A stretch of DNA of 64,000 nt from Cellvibrio sp. KY-GH-1 (GTDB lineage: Bacteria; Pseudomonadota; Gammaproteobacteria; Pseudomonadales; Cellvibrionaceae). Numbering within the stretch: the stretch's first letter is position 1; each line of letters opens with the position of its first letter. The stretch spans positions 1 to 64,000 of the forward strand of contig NZ_CP031728.1 of the NCBI RefSeq assembly GCF_008806975.1, given 5' to 3'. The notes under the pieces are model-generated. The model was not told the origin of the DNA. It ran no database searches and saw nothing but the letters and a program-made list of their open reading frames with translations. Made by a program: the position numbers and the translations under genes. This document shows, piece after piece, positions 58,631-64,000 of this stretch.

Positions 58631-60835
58631 TCAAGGTGTAGTAATTTTAACGGGTACCGACTTAAATGCAGGAGTTTTACTGCGTGGGTCATGCTCAGTG
58701 GAAATCAGAACATTTGCCTCGGGGTAATAAGCTAGCAAATTACCGCGTGGGACATCAAAGACGACTGCTTTAACACTCTTCATTACTCCTTGTGGCGATT
58801 CAATATTTAACGAATCTCCTGCGACAATACCTAATGCCTGCATGTCGTCCTTATTCATTAATACCGACCATCGGGTGTCGGCTCCACGATAGGAGTCACT
58901 TTCTTCATAAATAATGGAATTGAATTGCCCTTCACTGCGAATACTGGCAAGCGTAAAGGGAAATTCCGGATTGCGGTTATTGGGTGTTAAGGGGTGAATT
59001 TTAAATTGCGCTTTCTGGTTGTTGGTATTAAAAAGCGGTTGGTCCAGTAGTCGATTTTTAATGGTAAATTCCTGCTTGGTTTCTTCAATATCCTTTAATT
59101 CTTCTAATCCGCTAATAGTTGCTGCAATCGCGGCTCGAATCGAATTGTGTTTTTTAAATTGTTGAAATAAAGGTGCTGTCTTGGGCAGTAGACGAAGCCC
59201 TAGCTCGCATAAAATTTCTACTTCAGGCTTAACACCATGTAAGCGGTCAATGCCTCCATCACTCAGCCGAACATAGTTAAACATGGACTCTTGTGTAGTG
59301 GGTTGCCACTCTTCATCGCGCGCAGTCACGGGTAGGATCAAGGACTCACTGTTTTCCATGCCGTGAATGTGGCCGGCGTTGAGAGTCGTTGTTAAATAGA
59401 CTTTAAATGGAATTTTATCCAGCGCTGTGCGCGCCCAATCGGTGTTGGGCGTTGCTGCAAATAGGTTGCCGCCCATAATAAACGCAGCATCAATATCTCC
59501 TTCTTGCGCAGAAGCTAAGCAGGCGAGGGTATCCATGCCGGGTTTGCGTGGTAGTTGCAAATTAAATTGATTTTCCAATTTTGCTAACACATCTTCTGCT
59601 AAAACCGGCTTTACACCAACGGTGCCTATACCTTGGACATTGCTGTGCCCGCGAAGCGGCAGCAAACCAGCGGCGGGTTTACCGATCATCCCGCGCAGCA
59701 GCGCAAGGTTGGCAATTGCCTCTACATTTTCAACGCCGTTGAGGTGATGGGTGATGCCCATTCCCCACGCAAAAATCGCGCGCTCGGATTTTGCGTAAGC
59801 GGCAGCAAGTGCAACAATTTTTTCTTGCGCAATTCCACAGCTATCAACAATGGTTGCCCATGAGGTTTCAGACAATTCATTGCTAAATGCGGAGAATTCT
59901 TCTGTGTGCGCGGTGATGAAATTGGCATCGTGTTGTTGGTTTTCGATAAGAGCTTTAGCAATACCTTTTAATAAGGCGAGGTCGCTACCGATTTGGGGTT
60001 GCACATAATCGGATGCAATCCAGGTTCCCCCTGTCAGCATAGATTTTGCGCTTTTGGGAACTGCAAAACGTACCAGACCGGGTTCTTTTGCTGGGTTAAT
60101 TACTATGACTTGCCCGCCCCGCTCGCGGCAATTTTTTAATTGATGCACAAAGCGTGGATGATTGGACGCCGGGTTAGCGCCTATCACAAAAATACAATCG
60201 CATTCGCCCACGTCCTCTAACGAAACTGTCGCTGTACCTGTGCCGATAACATTGGACAAACCAACCCCGGTCGCTTGATGGCAGTAGTAGGAACAGTTGT
60301 TCACATTGTTAGTGCCATAAATGCGTGCCAGTAATTGCAATACAAAGCCGGCCTCGTTGGAGGAGCGTCCCGACGAGTAAAAAAAGCTGCGCTCAGGTTG
60401 GCAAGCAGAAAATGCGCGTGCCATTTTATCAAATGCGAACGCCCAGCTTACGGGAGTGTATCTATTTGAATCTGTGTTCTTGAACAGGGGAGTGTCAAGC
60501 CGTCCGAGATGTTCCAATTCATAAGCGCTGAGTTGTTTAAAATCGTCGAGTGTATGTGCAAATAAATCTTGCGGAATTGGGGGTTGTATATCAGTCGATT
60601 GTGCCTGAATACTTTTGTTGCATACCGAAGGAAATTCGTCCTTCTCATTGGTCATACCGCCGCGTTGTCCACCCATCCCCAGACCGCAGGCTTTACAGGT
60701 GTTTTTGCTGTTTAGCGCTTTGGCAGAGTTGAGTAATCCAATTCTTGCAACGGTTCTCAATGTGTAGAGAACTTTCTTTGGGCCCCCGCCTACAATAGTA
60801 ATTGGTTCGATTTGAGATGATTCTTTGCTGGACAT
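58631..60835 (-). CDS. FdhF/YdeP-family molybdopterin oxidoreductase
   Basis: From the ATG at 60,835 it has 734 aa; a TTG 60 bases earlier is possible. The N-terminus has CKAC.LGM (Cys47, Cys50), fewer cysteines than a classical formate dehydrogenase Fe-S motif, as in the YdeP subgroup. Molybdopterin-binding segments follow (FFYSSGRSSNEAGF, IFVIGANPASNHPRF, GHSNVQGIGTVGV). A C-terminal MoCo dinucleotide-binding domain starts near residue 630. No twin-arginine signal is seen, so it is cytoplasmic. YdeP-type proteins have been linked to acid resistance in E. coli, but the electron acceptor and substrate are uncertain. Confidence 0.9.
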   Translation of the reverse strand: MSSKESSQIEPITIVGGGPKKVLYTLRTVARIGLLNSAKALNSKNTCKACGLGMGGQRGGMTNEKDEFPSVCNKSIQAQSTDIQPPIPQDLFAHTLDDFKQLSAYELEHLGRLDTPLFKNTDSNRYTPVSWAFAFDKMARAFSACQPERSFFYSSGRSSNEAGFVLQLLARIYGTNNVNNCSYYCHQATGVGLSNVIGTGTATVSLEDVGECDCIFVIGANPASNHPRFVHQLKNCRERGGQVIVINPAKEPGLVRFAVPKSAKSMLTGGTWIASDYVQPQIGSDLALLKGIAKALIENQQHDANFITAHTEEFSAFSNELSETSWATIVDSCGIAQEKIVALAAAYAKSERAIFAWGMGITHHLNGVENVEAIANLALLRGMIGKPAAGLLPLRGHSNVQGIGTVGVKPVLAEDVLAKLENQFNLQLPRKPGMDTLACLASAQEGDIDAAFIMGGNLFAATPNTDWARTALDKIPFKVYLTTTLNAGHIHGMENSESLILPVTARDEEWQPTTQESMFNYVRLSDGGIDRLHGVKPEVEILCELGLRLLPKTAPLFQQFKKHNSIRAAIAATISGLEELKDIEETKQEFTIKNRLLDQPLFNTNNQKAQFKIHPLTPNNRNPEFPFTLASIRSEGQFNSIIYEESDSYRGADTRWSVLMNKDDMQALGIVAGDSLNIESPQGVMKSVKAVVFDVPRGNLLAYYPEANVLISTEHDPRSKTPAFKSVPVKITTP

Positions 60836-61051
60836 AATTTCATCTAATGCCGGAGTAATGGCGAAGAGGTTAGGAGGGAATAAGGAGGATTGCAATACGT
60901 TAAATTACTGAATGGTCACCACGTATCAATTGTGAATGTTTTATGCAAACTCCTGGCAGCGTTAATACAAATACTTACATTTTGTATTATGTTGAATACA
61001 TAAGCTGCTCAGCTGCGGCGTTGTGTTCACGTGTAAAAAGAGGTTGTGCGA

Positions 61052-61648
61052 ATGTATTTGAAATGGTGTGGAGTTCTTGTAGTGCTGTTGACCTTAGGCG
61101 GGTGTAACGATTTATTGAATAAGCCTTTGCAGGGTGATGAGCCGGATGCGTCGCGGTTGTCAGGTAGTTGGGTTGCGGAGGAAAAGGGGACTCGACTCGA
61201 ATTAAAAAAGACGGAAAAAACGGATTGGTATCAGTTTGTTGTGCGTGAACCGAATCGACTGATTGAGGGAAGGGTTATGGTTGCTTCGTTTAAACGTAAA
61301 CTGGCACTGAGTGTTGATGTTGCGAGTGTCAAAGTTAATAGCGAGTCACTAGTACGCGACGATAGGCAGGGCTATTTCTTGATCGGCGCTTATTATGACG
61401 AGGGAGAATTGCGCTTGGCGCCAGCTAGTATGAAAAAGTTTGAGCGTAACTTTGCGGATTACTTCTTTGCTGCACCGATTGAAACCGCCAGTTTTTGTGA
61501 GCGAGCCAATCAAACCTGCAAAGACACCTTTTCTGATGGAAATTTGCTCTACTCCAAAAATCGCAGAAAGTTTAATGAAGATTTCGTAAAACACTTTCGG
61601 TCAGTCTTCCCCCAGCGTGACTCAGTGGTTTTCGTTCCTGCAACCTGA
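61052..61648 (+). CDS. Hypothetical lipoprotein
   Basis: The protein has 198 aa from the ATG at 61,052, with AGAGG upstream; an in-frame GTG two codons earlier is possible. A short signal peptide ends in a lipobox LGGC, with the lipidated cysteine at about residue 18. Asn-Asp follow the cysteine. An Asp directly at +2 would favour inner-membrane retention, but here Asp is at +3. The mature part is beta-rich with two later cysteines that could form a disulfide. No family is recognised. Confidence 0.72.
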   Translation: MYLKWCGVLVVLLTLGGCNDLLNKPLQGDEPDASRLSGSWVAEEKGTRLELKKTEKTDWYQFVVREPNRLIEGRVMVASFKRKLALSVDVASVKVNSESLVRDDRQGYFLIGAYYDEGELRLAPASMKKFERNFADYFFAAPIETASFCERANQTCKDTFSDGNLLYSKNRRKFNEDFVKHFRSVFPQRDSVVFVPAT

Positions 61649-61771
61649 TTGTTGCTGTTTTTGTCGGTTAGGTAAGGCAATTCAGGCGTAAAATTTTCAA
61701 ATGATAGGAATGTTAGGGCTACCATTTTCCTGGTTGACGTATGAATCTTTGATATATTTGTCAAAATATGT

Positions 61772-61800
61772 TTGACAGCGCTGTCATAAGGTTTTAAAGT
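61772..61800 (+). promoter_or_regulatory. Strong sigma-70 promoter of a candidate small RNA, with embedded operator
   Basis: TTGACA (61,772-61,777), a 17-base spacer and TAAAGT (61,795-61,800) form a strong promoter. The perfect 14-bp palindrome TGACAGCGCTGTCA (61,773-61,786) overlaps its -35 and spacer. A second inverted repeat, TGTCAAA / TTTGACA, spans 61,759-61,777. A LacI-type repressor bound here would block RNA polymerase. Confidence 0.75.
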
Positions 61801-61806
61801 AGCCAC

Positions 61807-61940
61807 AAGTTGATTGAGATTCCGAGCTTACTGGCTCGTCGAGCTTGGTTTTGAATGGTTAATGGTCTCTCACCGTCGATGTCTGGTTGATGCATCGACG
61901 TCTCCCTCTTGCCCTCTGAGTTTCAGAGGGCTTTTTTTTT
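61807..61940 (+). ncRNA. Candidate small RNA, about 130 nt
   Basis: No gene-sized reading frame exists here. The promoter at 61,772-61,800 predicts a start near 61,807. The transcript would contain a perfect hairpin, CGTCGATG / CATCGACG (61,874-61,900), and end in the terminator at 61,911-61,940 with nine T's. This promoter-hairpin-terminator layout is typical of a regulated, possibly Hfq-dependent, small RNA. I recognise no known family. Confidence 0.65.
61911..61940 (+). terminator. Rho-independent terminator of the candidate small RNA
   Basis: GCCCTCTGA GTT TCAGAGGGC is a nine-base perfect stem with a three-base loop and a run of nine T's. Confidence 0.94.
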
Positions 61941-62166
61941 ACGCGCCAGTTTTTAGAGTGTTGGTAGCGTAACCACGACTACCCGTCCGGTTAGTTTTTT
62001 CATTTTAATTCTCATCTGTGTGACTAGGTTATTCGGTTCTTAGCTGGCATAATCGACCCCCCGAATTTTCCGGGTTTGCCCCTATGTGTGTTGTGGGGTG
62101 AGCCCTAGTAGCGAGCCAGGCCAATTTGGCTAGTAGGCACGCTTTCCTGTCAGCTAGAGGACTACC
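61941..62166 (+). promoter_or_regulatory. serC promoter and structured leader
   Basis: An extended -10 (TGGCATAAT, 62,045-62,053) is the best promoter, with a poor -35. The 110-base leader that follows contains CCCC / GGGG pairing and two CTAGTAG direct repeats around GGCCAATTTGGC. It ends with a ribosome site before the ATG at 62,167. No named riboswitch is recognised. Confidence 0.5.
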
Positions 62167-63282
62167 ATGAAGCCAGCCGTAAAACCCAAGAACCCTAATT
62201 TTTCATCTGGCCCCTGCAGCAAACGCCCGGGCTACAGCCTTTATCAGCTTGATATTTCTACGCTCGGCCGCTCACACCGCTCCACAATTGGTAAGGCTGC
62301 GCTGCAACGCGCATGCGAAGACACTGCTGAATTGCTCGGATTGCCGGAAGGCTATCGTGTTGGTGTAGTTCCAGGTTCTGATACCGGTGCCGTTGAAATG
62401 GCAATGTGGTCGCTGTTGGGCGCGCGCGGTGTGGATATCCTGCAGTGGGAGTCTTTTGGTAATGGCTGGCTGAGCGATGCCACTAAAGAACTGAAGTTAT
62501 CGGTTAATGCTCACGAGGCGGATTATGGTCTGTTGCCGGATCTGTCCAAAGTCAATTTCGATAATGACGTCATCTTCACTTGGAACGGTACTACCTCGGG
62601 TGTGAAAGTGCCTAATGGCGACTGGATTCCAGCAGATCGCAAGGGTCTGACTATTTGCGATGCAACCTCGGCGGTCTTCGCAATGGATATGCCATGGGAC
62701 AAGCTCGATGTGATTACTTATAGCTGGCAAAAAGTACTCGGCGGCGAAGGTGCTCACGGCATGTTGATCTTGAGCCCGCGTGCTGTTGAACGTTTGGAAT
62801 CCTATAAGCCAAGCTGGCCCATGCCTAAACTGTTCCGTATGACCAGCGGCGGCAAGGTGCAGGAAGGTATTTTTAAAGGCGATACTATCAATACTCCATC
62901 CATGCTGGCGGTAGCCGATTATCTGGATGCGTTGGATTGGGTGCGTGCAATCGGTGGCGTAAAAGAAACAATTGCTCGCTCCAATGCCAATTTGGAAGTA
63001 CTGAAAAAATTTGTTGTCGCCAATGACTGGATCGATTTCCTTGCGCAAGTGCCGGAAACCTTGTCAAACACCAGTGTATGTTTCACCTTGAAAGCAACGC
63101 CGGATCAGGTAAAAACCATGATCAAATTGCTCGATAAAGAAGGTGTTGCCTACGACATTGGTGCCTACCGCGATGCGCCTCCCGGTTTGCGTATCTGGGC
63201 TGGTGCAACTGTAGGTGCGGAAGATCTTGAAGCGTTATTGCCTTGGTTGACCTGGGCATACAATGAGGCCACAGCGGCTTGA
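62167..63282 (+). CDS. serC: Phosphoserine aminotransferase
   Basis: The protein has 371 aa. It is a PLP enzyme converting 3-phosphohydroxypyruvate to phosphoserine. It is of the type found in alphaproteobacteria and some gammaproteobacteria ([14 protein letters not shown] start), not the E. coli type. The PLP lysine lies in [14 protein letters not shown]. The downstream serA gene catalyses the preceding step, so the two form a serine-synthesis unit, although a terminator lies between them. Confidence 0.95.
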   Translation: MKPAVKPKNPNFSSGPCSKRPGYSLYQLDISTLGRSHRSTIGKAALQRACEDTAELLGLPEGYRVGVVPGSDTGAVEMAMWSLLGARGVDILQWESFGNGWLSDATKELKLSVNAHEADYGLLPDLSKVNFDNDVIFTWNGTTSGVKVPNGDWIPADRKGLTICDATSAVFAMDMPWDKLDVITYSWQKVLGGEGAHGMLILSPRAVERLESYKPSWPMPKLFRMTSGGKVQEGIFKGDTINTPSMLAVADYLDALDWVRAIGGVKETIARSNANLEVLKKFVVANDWIDFLAQVPETLSNTSVCFTLKATPDQVKTMIKLLDKEGVAYDIGAYRDAPPGLRIWAGATVGAEDLEALLPWLTWAYNEATAA

Positions 63283-63304
63283 TATTGATAGATGTTACGA
63301 CTCA

Positions 63305-63329
63305 GGCCGTGTTTTTACACGGCCTTTTT
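63305..63329 (+). terminator. Rho-independent terminator between serC and serA
   Basis: GGCCGTGT TTTT ACACGGCC is followed by TTTTT. It may only partly stop transcription, setting the serC:serA ratio. Confidence 0.9.
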
Positions 63330-63354
63330 GTTGGCAGATTTGAGGAAGAAAATC

Positions 63355-64000
63355 ATGTTTAAAATAAAAACCTACAATGCAATTTCTGTAAAAGGCCTTA
63401 ATCGTTTTTCGCGCGAAAAATACGAAGTCGCCAGTGATATTGGTAGTCCGGATGCCTATATCCTGCGCAGCCATAAATTGCAGGGTGAGCCATTGCCTGA
63501 ATCAGTGAAAGCAGTTGCTCGCGCAGGCGCGGGTACCAACAATGTTCCGGTTGAGGAATACACCAAAAAAGGCGTAGTGGTTTTCAATTCGCCTGGCGCA
63601 AATGCCAACGCGGTAAAAGAGTTGGTATTGGCCGGGATGCTACTCGGGTCCCGCGGAATCGTTTCTGGTATGCAATATGTGAACGGTTTGACGCACATGA
63701 CTGATGCTGACGAAATGTCCAAGCTGCTTGAAAAAGAGAAATCCAATTTTGCAGGTATGGAAGTGCAGGGCAAAACTCTGGGTATTGTTGGTCTGGGAGC
63801 GATTGGTTCGTTAATTGCCGATGCGGCGTTGGCATTGGGAATGAATGTTGTGGGTTTTGATCCAGCATTATCGGTAGAAGCAGCCTGGCGCCTGCCCAAC
63901 CAGGTAGGCCGTATGGAAAACCTGCAATCATTATTGGCGCGCTCTGATTACATTACTCTGCATGTTCCTGCAATTCCTGCAACCAAGCATCTGATCAATG
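63355..64000 (+). CDS. serA: D-3-phosphoglycerate dehydrogenase (3' end outside the window)
   Basis: The frame starts at the ATG at 63,355 with GAGGAA upstream and runs off the window at 64,000, giving the first 215 residues. Recognisable features are the N-terminal substrate domain (AGAGTNNVPVEEYTKKG, FNSPGANANAVKEL) and the NAD-binding motif GIVGLGAIGSLIADAA. It oxidises 3-phosphoglycerate in the first step of serine synthesis. It is paired with serC upstream. Confidence 0.94.
   Translation, partial: MFKIKTYNAISVKGLNRFSREKYEVASDIGSPDAYILRSHKLQGEPLPESVKAVARAGAGTNNVPVEEYTKKGVVVFNSPGANANAVKELVLAGMLLGSRGIVSGMQYVNGLTHMTDADEMSKLLEKEKSNFAGMEVQGKTLGIVGLGAIGSLIADAALALGMNVVGFDPALSVEAAWRLPNQVGRMENLQSLLARSDYITLHVPAIPATKHLIN

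Overview
The window looks like chromosomal DNA of a free-living, polysaccharide-degrading gammaproteobacterium, most likely Cellvibrio or a close relative. The evidence is the secreted amylase with poly-serine linkers, the ftsK-lolA-rarA-crcB-serS-cysG gene order shared with pseudomonads, the mltF/purL neighbourhood and a complete Lap-type adhesion locus. This is inference from gene content; no rRNA or tRNA gene was seen.

Region 1 (1-12,124) is a cell-surface adhesion locus. It holds the end of a type I secretion ATPase, its membrane fusion protein, a LuxR-type regulator with a degenerate receiver, and a 2,213-residue Lap-type adhesin with an N-terminal retention module, a TAAG protease site, RTX repeats and a C-terminal secretion signal. 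A small conserved gene follows, then the convergent lapG-lapD pair. LapD (degenerate GGDEF and EAL) should sense c-di-GMP and sequester LapG, which would otherwise cut the adhesin off the cell.

Region 2 (12,125-32,594) is mixed. It carries an alpha-amylase under paired palindromic operators, mltF, an SDR/Crp-type divergent pair lying between mltF and purL, purL, a frameshifted parE-like remnant, a methyltransferase, a CadC-like winged-helix/TPR regulator, a DUF3313 lipoprotein, trxB and a tightly overlapping histidine kinase, receiver and receiver-GGDEF-EAL operon.

Region 3 (32,595-47,992) is the most unusual part. A GAF-HlyD fusion, a PqqD-like/M50 protease/HlyD fusion, a third HlyD-type adaptor, a 2,768-residue LEPR-XLL giant protein and a membrane diguanylate cyclase lie in one direction. 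The cluster has no ABC ATPase, and the giant protein has no RTX repeats but ends in a hydrophobic, apparently membrane-inserted tail. It may be a second export or surface-display pathway distinct from the Lap system of region 1.

Region 4 (48,000-64,000) is mostly housekeeping: ftsK, lolA, rarA, crcB, serS, cysG, a terC gene behind a yybP-ykoY-type (manganese) riboswitch, two small or unknown genes, a methyltransferase-like gene, an FdhF/YdeP-type molybdoenzyme, a lipoprotein, serC and the start of serA. A strong promoter overlapping a perfect LacI-type palindrome and a Rho-independent terminator define a candidate small RNA at about 61,807-61,940.

The linking theme is c-di-GMP and surface proteins: LapD, two GGDEF proteins and two giant Ig-repeat proteins lie within 50 kb.
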